Source: Cryobacterium fucosi (lineage in GTDB: Bacteria; Actinomycetota; Actinomycetes; Actinomycetales; Microbacteriaceae). From it: DNA of 64,000 nt. Position numbers and translations under genes: made by a program. This document shows positions 33,981-42,323 of the stretch, piece after piece. Location of the stretch: contig NZ_SOHH01000064.1 in the NCBI RefSeq assembly GCF_004403515.1, positions 71,989-135,988 of the forward strand. Direction: 5' to 3'. Below the pieces are notes generated by a model. It did no database searches. It was not told where the DNA came from and saw nothing but the letters and a program-made list of their open reading frames with translations. The first letter of the stretch is position 1. Each line of letters opens with the position of its first letter.

Positions 33981-34585
33981 CGACCAGCGCGCCCCGCCGC
34001 GATCGACGGCTTGCGGCGGACGGCGACCGGGATCAGGCCGGGGTAGGCCTTGTGCACCTGGCGGGCGACCAGCACGGTCACGACGGCCTTGGCCAGGTCG
34101 CCGGGCAGGAACTTGATGCTGTCGACGAGCGCGGCCCAGAGCGGCAGGCCCAGGTTCATCGCGGTGACCGGAACGCCGAAAAGGTAGATCACGAGGATCC
34201 CACCGAGCACGGTCGCCCCCAGGGCCGGCCAGAACGGGTACTTCGGGAGCAGCACCGCGGTGAGGTAGCCGATGACGGCCACCCCGGCGAGCCAGCCGTA
34301 GAGGTAGCCGGCCGATGGCGAAGTGGTGAACCAGACGAGCCCGCCTCGGCCGCCGGAGAGCAACGGAAGGCCCGCCGCGGTGAGAACGAGGAAGAGGAGC
34401 ACGGCGAAGAAGCCCTTGCGCGCCCCGAGGATCGCTCCGGCGAGCATCACACCCAGGGTCTGGAAGGTGATCGGCACGGCGACGGCTCCGATCGTCAGGG
34501 CGCCGGGGAGCCCGAGGGCGGCGATGAGGGCGGCAAAGATGGCGATCTGGGCGAGATCGCGCACGGTGAGGGTTCGGGCTGTCAT
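33977..34585 (-). CDS. bioY: Biotin transporter substrate-binding component BioY
   Basis: A 202-residue membrane S-component. It has six helices and the BioY pattern ITFQTLGVMLAGAILGARKG, GGRGGLVWFTTSPSAGYLYG and the later KFLPGDLAKAVVTVLVA. ATG at 34585 is chosen; TAGATT lies seven bases upstream, an arrangement that suits a leaderless transcript, and GAAGAG offers a weak ribosome site. It heads bioY-bioM-bioN. No biotin synthesis gene is in the window, so uptake may be the main source. Confidence 0.93.
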   Translation of the reverse strand: MTARTLTVRDLAQIAIFAALIAALGLPGALTIGAVAVPITFQTLGVMLAGAILGARKGFFAVLLFLVLTAAGLPLLSGGRGGLVWFTTSPSAGYLYGWLAGVAVIGYLTAVLLPKYPFWPALGATVLGGILVIYLFGVPVTAMNLGLPLWAALVDSIKFLPGDLAKAVVTVLVARQVHKAYPGLIPVAVRRKPSIAAGRAGR

Positions 34586-34630
34586 GCTCTTCAATCTAGA
34601 ATTAGCGGCCACCCCGCCGCTGGGGAAGAC

Positions 34631-36463
34631 CTACAAAGAATCGGCCGGATCTCTGGTCGCCGGGGCGGTCGCGGGTGCGCCCGCGGCTGCCGCAACGCAA
34701 CCGACGATCGCGTCGGCCGCCCGCACGAGGGCCAAATGGCTCAGCGCCTGCGGAGTGTTCCCGGCCTGCAGGCCGGCGTCGACGTCGTATTCCTCCGACA
34801 GAAGTCCGACGTCGTTGGCGAAGCCGACGAGGCGATCCATCAGGGCCACAGCGTCCGCCTCGCGGCCGGAGGCGGCGTACTGCTCGACCAGCCAAAACGA
34901 GCAGGCCAGGAACGGATGCTCACCCGCGGCGAGGCCGTCGACGACGGCGTCCGTTCGGTAGCGGAGAACCAGGCCCTCGCGCAGCAGGTCGGCTTCGATC
35001 GCGGCGACCGTGCCCAGCATCCGTGGGTCCGACGCGTCGCAGAAGCCGACCTGTGGGAGCACCAGCAGGGAGGCATCCACCTCTTCGCCGCCGAAGTACT
35101 GGGTGTAGCTGTTCCGGGCTCGGTCGAACCCGCGCTCCTCGATCTCGTGGCGCACCTCGTCGCGGAGCCGCGCCCAGCGCTCCACCGGGCCGGGCAGCCC
35201 GTACTCGGCCGCACCACGCACCAACCGGTCGAACGCGGCCCAGACCATGACCCGGGAATGGGTGAACTCGCGGGCCGGCCCCCGAACCTCCCAGATGCCC
35301 TGGTCCGGCCGTGACCAGTTCTGTTCGAGGAACCCGGCCAGCGCGCGTTGCAACGGCCAGGAGAACTCGGTCTCGGCGATGCCGGCCTCCCGGGCGGCGT
35401 GCAGGGCCACCATCACCTCGCCGATCACGTCGGACTGGAACTGGTCGACGGCGCCGTTGCCCACCCGCACCGGTCCGGAACCCCGGTAGCCGGGCAGGCT
35501 GGTCAGCTCACGCTCGGGGAGGTACCGCTCCCCGGCGAGCCCGTACATGATCTGCACGTCGTTCGGGTCGCCGGCCACGGCCCGCAGCAGCCAGGCCCGC
35601 CAGCCGTGGGCCTCCACCTCGTACCCGTGGGAGAGCAGCACGGTCAGGGTCAGGGCCGCATCCCGGAGCCAGACGTAGCGGTAGTCCCAGTTGCGGTGGC
35701 CGCCGCGCAGCTCCGGCAGGGAGGTGGTGGCCGCGGCGACGATGCCCCCGGTGGTCTCGTGGGTGAGGGCGCGCAGCACGAGCATCGACCGCACGACCTC
35801 GTCGCGGTAGGGACCCTCGTGCGTGCAGGTCCCGGCCCAGCCACGCCACCACGCGGCCGTCGTCGCATACGCCGCCGAGACGTCGAGGGTGGGCGGCGGT
35901 TCCCGGTGAGACGGGTACCAGCTCAGCTGCAGGTCGACGTCCTCGCCGGCGATGACACGGAAACGGGCCGCGTGCCGGTGGTCGGCGGCGTGCAGCACCG
36001 GGCCGCGCACGATGATCGCGTCCGGCCCGGCCACCGCGACCAATCCGTGCTCACCGCCGGTCGTGACCTGGCGCACCCACGGCATGGTCGTCGCATAGCC
36101 GAAACGGATACGCAGGTCCTCGATCATCTCCACCGCCCCCGACACTCCGCGCACCCGGCGCAGCACGTCGGCCCGATGATCGCCGTGCGGCATGAAGTCG
36201 ATCACCTCGACCGAACCGCCGGGCGTCGTCCACTGCGTGGTGAGGATGAAGGTGCCCTCCTCATAGGAACGGGTGCAGGTGGCGGCCGGGTCCGCCGGCG
36301 CCAGCAGCCAGCGCCCGTGGTCCTCGTCGCCCAGCAGCGCCCCGAACATCGACGCCGAGTCGTACCGGGGGAGGCAGAGCCAGTCGATGCTCCCGTCCCG
36401 GCCGACGAGCGCGGCCGAATGGCAGTCGCCGATCAGCGCATAATCCTCGATATTGAGTGCCAT
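34631..36463 (-). CDS. Glycoside hydrolase family 15 protein (glucoamylase or trehalase type)
   Basis: A 610-residue cytoplasmic enzyme. It opens with the common actinobacterial MALNIEDYALIGDCHSAALV and GSIDWLCLPRYDSASMFGAL; the (alpha/alpha)6 barrel follows with GGHRNWDYRYVWLRDAALTL, SRVMVWAAFDRLVRG and SHLALVRAADAI. A catalytic glutamate is likely in GIWEVRG. Members hydrolyse alpha-glucosides or trehalose to glucose. ATG at 36463, AGGA eleven bases before. It is divergent from a glucose-6-phosphate dehydrogenase, consistent with feeding released glucose into the pentose phosphate path. Confidence 0.88.
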   Translation of the reverse strand: MALNIEDYALIGDCHSAALVGRDGSIDWLCLPRYDSASMFGALLGDEDHGRWLLAPADPAATCTRSYEEGTFILTTQWTTPGGSVEVIDFMPHGDHRADVLRRVRGVSGAVEMIEDLRIRFGYATTMPWVRQVTTGGEHGLVAVAGPDAIIVRGPVLHAADHRHAARFRVIAGEDVDLQLSWYPSHREPPPTLDVSAAYATTAAWWRGWAGTCTHEGPYRDEVVRSMLVLRALTHETTGGIVAAATTSLPELRGGHRNWDYRYVWLRDAALTLTVLLSHGYEVEAHGWRAWLLRAVAGDPNDVQIMYGLAGERYLPERELTSLPGYRGSGPVRVGNGAVDQFQSDVIGEVMVALHAAREAGIAETEFSWPLQRALAGFLEQNWSRPDQGIWEVRGPAREFTHSRVMVWAAFDRLVRGAAEYGLPGPVERWARLRDEVRHEIEERGFDRARNSYTQYFGGEEVDASLLVLPQVGFCDASDPRMLGTVAAIEADLLREGLVLRYRTDAVVDGLAAGEHPFLACSFWLVEQYAASGREADAVALMDRLVGFANDVGLLSEEYDVDAGLQAGNTPQALSHLALVRAADAIVGCVAAAAGAPATAPATRDPADSL

Positions 36464-36492
36464 GCAGTCATCCTGCCAGCTACGTTGGGCTG

Positions 36493-37869
36493 ATGACCAA
36501 GCCAATCACGACGCTCCTGATCCTCGGCGCCGGCGGAGACCTTGCCGGCCGTCTCCTCCTCCCGGCCCTGGGCCAGCTGCTCACCGCCCATCCCGACCGG
36601 CGGGTTCAGCTGATCGGGGCGGGCCGCGAGGAATTCAGCCCTGCCGAGTGGCTGGCCCGGCTGAAAGAATCGTTCGCGGTCGGTGAGGGGTCCGGTGCCG
36701 CGGTGGACGACATCCTCGAGACGACGGAATACCACACGAGCAACCTGGCAGACGCGGCCGAGCTGGAGCGCCTGATCGCACTCTGCTCCGGCGTGCCCGC
36801 GATCTACTTCGCCCTCCCGCCCGCCGTCGCAGCCGGGGTCTGTGACGCCCTCGCCGACGTCGCCCTCCCCGACGGCACGCAGCTGGCCCTGGAGAAACCG
36901 TTCGGCGTCGACGAACAGGGGGCCATTGCCTTGAACGCCCGGCTGGCCAGGCTCGTGCCGGAGAACCAGATCCACCGGGTCGACCACTTTCTCGGACGCT
37001 CCACTGTGCTCAACCTCGTGGGACTGCGGTTCGCCAACCGGATCTTCGAACCGCTCTGGAGCAACCTCCACATCGAACGCGTCGACGTCGTCTACGACGA
37101 GCAGCTCGGACTCGAGGGCCGCGCCGGCTACTACGACCGGGCCGGGGCGCTGGTCGACATGATCCAGAGCCACCTCCTGCAGGTGCTGGCCGTGCTGGCC
37201 ATGGAACCGCCGTCGTCGCTGGGTGCCGCCGATCTCCGTGACGCGAAGGGCCTCGTGCTCCGTGCCACCCGGCTGCGCGGCGGGAGCCCGACCCGGTCCA
37301 GCCGGCGCGCACGGTACGCCGCGGGAACCGTGGACGGGAGGCACCTCCCGGCCTACCTGGACGAAAAGGGCGTCCGGGCGGCCAACGACACCGAGACCCT
37401 GGCCGAGGTGACGTTCGAAATCGACAACTGGCGGTGGGCAGGCGTGCCGTTCACCCTCCGCTCCGGCAAGGCGCTCGCCGAACGCCGCCGGGAGATCGCG
37501 ATCACCTTCAAACCCGTGCCCCACCTGCCGATCGGGTTGAGCGGACTGCCGGGACCGACCGTGTTGCGAATCTTCCTCGGGCCCGACGAGATGGCCATCG
37601 ACCTCAACCTCAACGGACCGGGAGACCCGCGCACCCTCGACCGGGTGCGCCTCGGAGCATCCTTCGGCCCTGGCCAGCTGCTGGCCTACGGTGAGGTGCT
37701 CGAGGGGGTGCTCGACGGAGACCCTGCCCTGTCGGTCCGGGCCGACACCGCGGTGCAATGCTGGCGCATTGTGGCGCCCGTGCTGGCGGCCTGGCGCGCG
37801 GGGAAGGTCCCAATGGACGACTACCCGGCGGGGTCGACCGGCCCCGCAGAGTGGAAGGAACTCGGCTGA
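36493..37869 (+). CDS. zwf: Glucose-6-phosphate dehydrogenase (paralogue)
   Basis: A 458-residue NADP-dependent enzyme predicted to oxidise glucose-6-phosphate. The nucleotide fold has GAGGDLA at 12-18; LEKPFG and RVDHFLG (162-168) are the active-site landmarks, and IQSHLLQVLAVLAMEPP carries the catalytic histidine. In the phosphate-binding element the usual lysine after DHYLG is arginine here (R169), and the protein is about 50 residues shorter than the main Zwf, so it may be a secondary isozyme. TACGTT six bases before the ATG and no ribosome site suggest a leaderless mRNA. Confidence 0.85.
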   Translation: MTKPITTLLILGAGGDLAGRLLLPALGQLLTAHPDRRVQLIGAGREEFSPAEWLARLKESFAVGEGSGAAVDDILETTEYHTSNLADAAELERLIALCSGVPAIYFALPPAVAAGVCDALADVALPDGTQLALEKPFGVDEQGAIALNARLARLVPENQIHRVDHFLGRSTVLNLVGLRFANRIFEPLWSNLHIERVDVVYDEQLGLEGRAGYYDRAGALVDMIQSHLLQVLAVLAMEPPSSLGAADLRDAKGLVLRATRLRGGSPTRSSRRARYAAGTVDGRHLPAYLDEKGVRAANDTETLAEVTFEIDNWRWAGVPFTLRSGKALAERRREIAITFKPVPHLPIGLSGLPGPTVLRIFLGPDEMAIDLNLNGPGDPRTLDRVRLGASFGPGQLLAYGEVLEGVLDGDPALSVRADTAVQCWRIVAPVLAAWRAGKVPMDDYPAGSTGPAEWKELG

Positions 37870-37897
37870 GGGGAGGCGTCCGGCGGAGCGGGAGAAG

Positions 37898-38329
37898 CTA
37901 GGCGACGAGGCGAGCGCGCTCCGCCGACTGCGGGGCCGGCTGGGTCACGGGCTGGGCCGCGGAAAAGGTCGGCAGGTGCACCGGAGCGTTCACCGTTGCG
38001 CGCTCTGGTTCAGCGTGCTCTGGACCAGCCCAAGCGGAGATCGGCGCGGGGGTCCAGGGCAGCGCGGTGGGCTCGGCGACGACCTCGCCGCGCAGGAGCG
38101 AAGTCTCGGAGCGCAGCACCGCGGCGAGGGAGGCGGCGATCTGGTGGGCCTTGAGGCCGTGGAAGATCACGTCAGTGTCGCTGTCGCTGCGGGGGACGAG
38201 CGTCCACTTGCCCTGGGCGCCTACCAGCTGTGACAGCTGGTTGTGCAGGAGGGCGAAAACCTGTTCGTCGCTGAGCTCGGGCACGGGTGCGGCAATGACC
38301 GGTGCGACGCGACGTCGGCGACCAAACAT
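37898..38329 (-). CDS. Hypothetical protein
   Basis: A 143-residue soluble protein with no family I recognise. It begins with a basic segment (FGRRRRVAPVIA), then a compact domain of about 70 residues (LSDEQVFALLHNQLSQLVGA to LKAHQIAASLAAVLRSE) and a Pro/Ala-rich tail. ATG at 38329 follows AAGGGG, a good ribosome site, and codon use matches its neighbours, so the gene is likely real. It lies after the dehydrogenase in convergent orientation. Confidence 0.7.
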   Translation of the reverse strand: MFGRRRRVAPVIAAPVPELSDEQVFALLHNQLSQLVGAQGKWTLVPRSDSDTDVIFHGLKAHQIAASLAAVLRSETSLLRGEVVAEPTALPWTPAPISAWAGPEHAEPERATVNAPVHLPTFSAAQPVTQPAPQSAERARLVA

Positions 38330-38422
38330 CGGGAGCCCCTTTCAATTGGCATGCTGCTGTTGCTACCAGTGTGCCGCCCGGAAGGGGGCTTGACTGGATG
38401 ACACGCCGCGGGAAACCGCAAG

Positions 38423-38611
38423 TCAGCTCTCGATTTGCCGTTCGTCCGCGTCCTTCATGACCGTGCCGATGGCAACCGCGGCGCTGAGCGCCCAACCCAG
38501 CCACATCAGGACGAGGCGCCAGTCCCTGGGACCGCTCCGGGTGGCCTGCAGGATGTTCCACCCGCCGGCGACGACACCGATCATGGCGCTACTGAAGATG
38601 AATTTTCGCAT
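38423..38611 (-). CDS. Small two-helix membrane protein
   Basis: A 62-residue hypothetical protein with two predicted helices (FIFSSAMIGVVAGGWNIL and LVLMWLGWALSAAVAIGTV) joined by a short polar loop, and an acidic tail (DADERQIES). ATG at 38611 is preceded by two GGAGG-type sites. No family recognised. Confidence 0.65.
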   Translation of the reverse strand: MRKFIFSSAMIGVVAGGWNILQATRSGPRDWRLVLMWLGWALSAAVAIGTVMKDADERQIES

Positions 38612-38699
38612 GTGAGGGCCTCCTGCCTCCTACGCTACCGGGCCGGGCCGTCTCAGGTTCCCCGCGTGCTGTCTCAATCTCTGACCGATCGTGCAGGAT

Positions 38700-38715
38700 T
38701 TGACCGATCGGTCAA
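38700..38715. promoter_or_regulatory. Perfect palindrome, TetR-type operator
   Basis: TTGACCGATCGGTCAA is a perfect 16-base palindrome 13 bases upstream of the TetR gene start; a partial copy (TGACCGATCGTGCA) lies about 18 bases earlier. It overlaps the promoter: TAGGGT at 38717-38722 sits six bases before the GTG. The TetR protein probably represses itself and the downstream export genes here. Confidence 0.75.
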
Positions 38716-38728
38716 GTAGGGTGATCGG

Positions 38729-39379
38729 GTGCCTCCAGAATCTTCCCCGACTCACCCCGTTGTCGCGCCTCACGCCGAGTCCCGGCAGCATCCGGTCACC
38801 CGGCCGAGCACCGGCGACGAGCTGCGGGCCACCGCACTCGCCCAGTTCGCGTCGATCGGCTTCGCCGGTACCTCCTTGCAGCAGATCGCCGATGCCGCCG
38901 GCTATTCGAAATCGAGCGTGCTGTATCACTTCGCCTCGAAGGAGGCCCTGCTGGGGGAGGTCCTGACCCCCGCGATCGACCGGCTCGAGGTCATCCTCGG
39001 CCGGTTCGTCGCCGCCCCCGACGGCACCGCGTCGCGGCGGCGTTTCGTCGACGACTTCATCGACTTCCTGCTCGAGTTCCGGCTGGAGCTGCACACCTTC
39101 ATCAACCAGGCCCAGTCACTGCGCGGCATTCCGGTCATCGACCGGGCGGGCCTGCTGATCGTGCGCCTTTCCGACACCCTCTGCCACGAGGGCGCCAGCA
39201 CGGAAGACCGCATCCGCTTCGGAATCGCCCTCGGCGGCGCCGCGTACACCCTCGTCGCGGGGATGACCTTCCTGAACAAGGACATCGCCCCGGCCGACGA
39301 GATCCGCCAGGCCCTCTCCGTCGTGATCACCGAACTTCTCGCCCCCGTCGCCGTCCACACGTCCGAGTCCCGGAAGTAG
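38729..39379 (+). CDS. TetR/AcrR-family transcriptional regulator
   Basis: A 216-residue repressor. The HTH (ATALAQFASIGFAGTSLQQI then ADAAGYSKSSVLYHFASKEALL) lies at residues 32-75 behind a longer N-terminus. The ligand domain is helical. The GTG start has TAGGGT six bases upstream and no strong ribosome site, so the mRNA is probably leaderless. The MMPL transporter follows after four bases, so regulator and exporters share a transcript. Confidence 0.9.
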   Translation: MPPESSPTHPVVAPHAESRQHPVTRPSTGDELRATALAQFASIGFAGTSLQQIADAAGYSKSSVLYHFASKEALLGEVLTPAIDRLEVILGRFVAAPDGTASRRRFVDDFIDFLLEFRLELHTFINQAQSLRGIPVIDRAGLLIVRLSDTLCHEGASTEDRIRFGIALGGAAYTLVAGMTFLNKDIAPADEIRQALSVVITELLAPVAVHTSESRK

Positions 39380-39383
39380 CACC

Positions 39384-42323
39384 ATGGCCACCCTGCTCTA
39401 CCGCATCGGGCATGTCGCCTACCGTCGCGCCTGGCTCATCCTCGGCATCTGGGTTCTCCTCCTGGCCGGGATCCTCGGCGGCGGCTTCGCTCTGGGCGGA
39501 CACAGCCAGGAGTCGTACGCGATCCCCGGCACCGAATCCCAGGACACCATCGACAAGCTCGCGGAGGTGTTCCCGGCTGCGGCCGGCGCCCAGGTGCAGG
39601 TCGTCTACCGGGCGCCGGACGGGGCATCCGTCACCGAGCCGGCCTACCGGGCCGCCATCGAGGAGATGGCCACCTCGATCGGCGACGTGCCCGGCGTCGA
39701 CACGGTGATCACCCCCTTCTCGGAGTACGCCTCCGGCGCGATCTCGAAGGATGAGTCGACCGCGTTCAGCCAGGCGCAGCTCAGCGGACCGTCGACCGAG
39801 GTCACCCAGGCCACCCTCGACGGGCTGACCGCGACCACATCGATCGGCAGGGACGCCGGTCTCCAGGTGGCGTTCGGCGGCCAGGTGTTCCAGGACAACA
39901 CGTTCGGGATCACCATCACCGAGGTCTTCGGCCTGCTCTTCGCCGGGGTGGTGCTGCTCGTCACGTTCGGCTCGCTCGTCTCCGCCGGGATGCCGCTGCT
40001 GATGGCTGTGATCGGCGTCGGCGTCGCCATCGGCGGCATCACCGCGATCTCGGCGTTCGTGCCCGTGTCCAGCACCGCTCCCATGCTCGCCCTCATGCTC
40101 GGCCTCGCCGTCGGCATCGATTACTCCCTGTTCATCCTGTCCAGGCATCGCACCCAGTTGGCGCGCGGCATCGAGCCGCACGAGTCCGCCGCCACCGCCG
40201 TCGCCACGGCGGGCGGTGCCGTCGTGTTCGCCGGCCTGACCGTCATCATCGCCCTGCTCGGGCTGCTCGTCGTCGGGATCCCGTTCCTCAGTGTGATGGG
40301 CGTTGCCGCGGCGTTCGCGGTCTTCGTGTCGATCGGGGTCGCGATCACCCTGCTGCCGGCGATCCTCGGCCTGGCCGGGGCGAGGCTCGCCCCGAGACCC
40401 GGAGGACGGGCCCACCGACGCGCCATGATGCCGGACACCGGTCGCCCCACCCTCGGCCGGCTCTGGGTGGGCGTCGTTCTCAAGGCGCCCGCGCTCGTTG
40501 TGCTCGTCGTCGTCGGGATCCTCGGCACGCTGGCGATTCCGGCCCTCAGCCTCGACCTGAACCTGCCCGACGGCGCCTCCGAACCGGCCGCATCCACCCA
40601 GTACACGGCCTACAACCTGATCGAGGACGGTTTCGGGCCCGGCTACAACGGGCCGCTGATCGTGGTCGTCGATATCACCCAGACGACGGATATCTTCGCC
40701 GACCTCGGCGCCATCGGCGCACGCCTGCGCGCCCTGCCCGACGTCGCCTTCGTCAGCAAGGGAACGCCGAATCCGACGGTCGACACCGCCATCATCCAGG
40801 TGATGCCGGGCAGCGCCCCGAACGCCCCGGAGACCAAGGACCTCGTGCAGTCCATTCGGGCCCTCGCACCCGAGATCGACGCGTCGCTGGGCACCCCCAT
40901 CGCGGTGACGGGTGCGACGGCGGTCTCGATCGACATCTCCAACCGGCTCAGCAACGCCCTCATCCCGTTCGCGCTGATCGTCGTCGGGCTGTCGATCCTC
41001 CTGCTCACCATGGTCTTCCGTTCGATCTTCGTGCCGGTCAAGGCCGCCCTGGGCTTCCTGCTGTCCGTGTTCGCGTCGATCGGCGCCACCGTGGCCATCT
41101 TCCAATGGGGCTGGTTCGCCGACCTGATCGGGGTCGCCCATCCCGGGCCGATCCTGAGCTTCCTGCCGATCCTCCTGATGGCCGTGCTGTTCGGCCTCGC
41201 CATGGACTACGAAGTCTTCCTCGTCTCCGGGATGCGTGAGGAATTCGTCGCCAGCGGCAACCCCCACGACGCCATCGTGCACGGTTTCTCGCACGCCGCA
41301 CGGGTCGTCACGGCGGCGGCGCTGATCATGTTCTTCGTCTTCTTCGCCTTCGTGCCCGACGGAACCGGGGCGATCAAGGGCATCGCCTTCGCACTGGCCA
41401 TCGGCGTGTTCCTCGACGCCTTCCTCGTGCGGATGACGCTGGTTCCGGCTGCGATGGCGCTCGCCGGCACCTGGGCGTGGTGGCTGCCGCGCCCACTCGA
41501 CCGGCTCCTGCCCGACGTCGACATCGAGGGCGTCGGCCTGCGCCGGCACCTCGCCGACAGCGTCTGGGCCGGGGCCCAGGATTCCGCGATCACCGCGGAG
41601 GGCGCCTTGCTCGGCGTGCCGGAGTCCCCGCTCGGGCCGCTCGACCTCTCGGTCGCGGCGGGCTCCGTCGTGCTCGTCACCGGCAGCGCGACCCGCCGCC
41701 GCGTACTCGCCGCGACCCTCGCCGGGCGCCTCGACCTGGTCTCGGGGCGGCTCCAGGTGTGTGGCGCGCCGCTTCCCAGCGAGCGGGGCAAGGCCCTGCG
41801 CACGGTCGCTCTCGCCCAGGTGGGCGGTCGGCACGACACCGGGCTCACCGTCGGCGAGGTGCTGGCCGAACGACTCGACCTCGCCCACCCGTGGCACCGC
41901 ACGGCCAGGCGCCGCGCGGAGCTCGTCGTCTGGCTGGGCCGCCTGGAGATCGCCCTCGGGCAGCCGCCCGGAACGCGTCCGATCGCGTCAGACACGCCCC
42001 TGGCCGCCCTGCCGGCCATCGATCGGGCCGTTGTGCTGGTCGCGGCGGCGCTCGCGGAACGCCCCCGCGTCGTCGTCGTCGACCTCGGCGACGGGCTCCC
42101 CGTCGACCCGGCCGGCAGGGATCTCGTCGCCATCCTGGCGGCACTCGCCCCGGCCGCCACCACGCTCCTCCTCGGATCCGGAACACATTCCGGGTTCGGT
42201 TCCCTCGCCGCCCGCGGCCCCGGCGCATACGGCGAATACGGCGCGAGAGCCGTGCAGGAACTCACCCTCAACACCGACACGGACACCGGCACCGACCTCG
42301 ACAGAAAGGCCCTCCAACGATGA
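39384..42323 (+). CDS. MMPL-family transporter fused to a degenerate ABC-ATPase-like domain
   Basis: A 979-residue protein. Residues 1-720 form an MMPL/RND-type exporter: helix 1 AWLILGIWVLLLAGILGGGF, the duplicated helix blocks MLALMLGLAVGIDYSLFILS and LMAVLFGLAMDYEVFLVSGM, and two extracytoplasmic loops. From about 750 a domain resembling an ABC ATPase is attached (GPLDLSVAAGSVVLVTGSAT), but its phosphate loop reads VTGSATRRRV without the lysine-serine pair. A Walker B-like strand is at RVVVVDLGDG (about 895). Such a domain would not hydrolyse ATP and may be regulatory. The stop overlaps the next gene by four bases. Confidence 0.88.
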   Translation: MATLLYRIGHVAYRRAWLILGIWVLLLAGILGGGFALGGHSQESYAIPGTESQDTIDKLAEVFPAAAGAQVQVVYRAPDGASVTEPAYRAAIEEMATSIGDVPGVDTVITPFSEYASGAISKDESTAFSQAQLSGPSTEVTQATLDGLTATTSIGRDAGLQVAFGGQVFQDNTFGITITEVFGLLFAGVVLLVTFGSLVSAGMPLLMAVIGVGVAIGGITAISAFVPVSSTAPMLALMLGLAVGIDYSLFILSRHRTQLARGIEPHESAATAVATAGGAVVFAGLTVIIALLGLLVVGIPFLSVMGVAAAFAVFVSIGVAITLLPAILGLAGARLAPRPGGRAHRRAMMPDTGRPTLGRLWVGVVLKAPALVVLVVVGILGTLAIPALSLDLNLPDGASEPAASTQYTAYNLIEDGFGPGYNGPLIVVVDITQTTDIFADLGAIGARLRALPDVAFVSKGTPNPTVDTAIIQVMPGSAPNAPETKDLVQSIRALAPEIDASLGTPIAVTGATAVSIDISNRLSNALIPFALIVVGLSILLLTMVFRSIFVPVKAALGFLLSVFASIGATVAIFQWGWFADLIGVAHPGPILSFLPILLMAVLFGLAMDYEVFLVSGMREEFVASGNPHDAIVHGFSHAARVVTAAALIMFFVFFAFVPDGTGAIKGIAFALAIGVFLDAFLVRMTLVPAAMALAGTWAWWLPRPLDRLLPDVDIEGVGLRRHLADSVWAGAQDSAITAEGALLGVPESPLGPLDLSVAAGSVVLVTGSATRRRVLAATLAGRLDLVSGRLQVCGAPLPSERGKALRTVALAQVGGRHDTGLTVGEVLAERLDLAHPWHRTARRRAELVVWLGRLEIALGQPPGTRPIASDTPLAALPAIDRAVVLVAAALAERPRVVVVDLGDGLPVDPAGRDLVAILAALAPAATTLLLGSGTHSGFGSLAARGPGAYGEYGARAVQELTLNTDTDTGTDLDRKALQR

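Noticed and set aside
39327-41897. Very long open frame (856 codons) on the minus strand
   Set aside because: It is the antisense of the MMPL gene, rich in Arg, Gly, Asp and His as expected from a shadow frame, and shows no domain.
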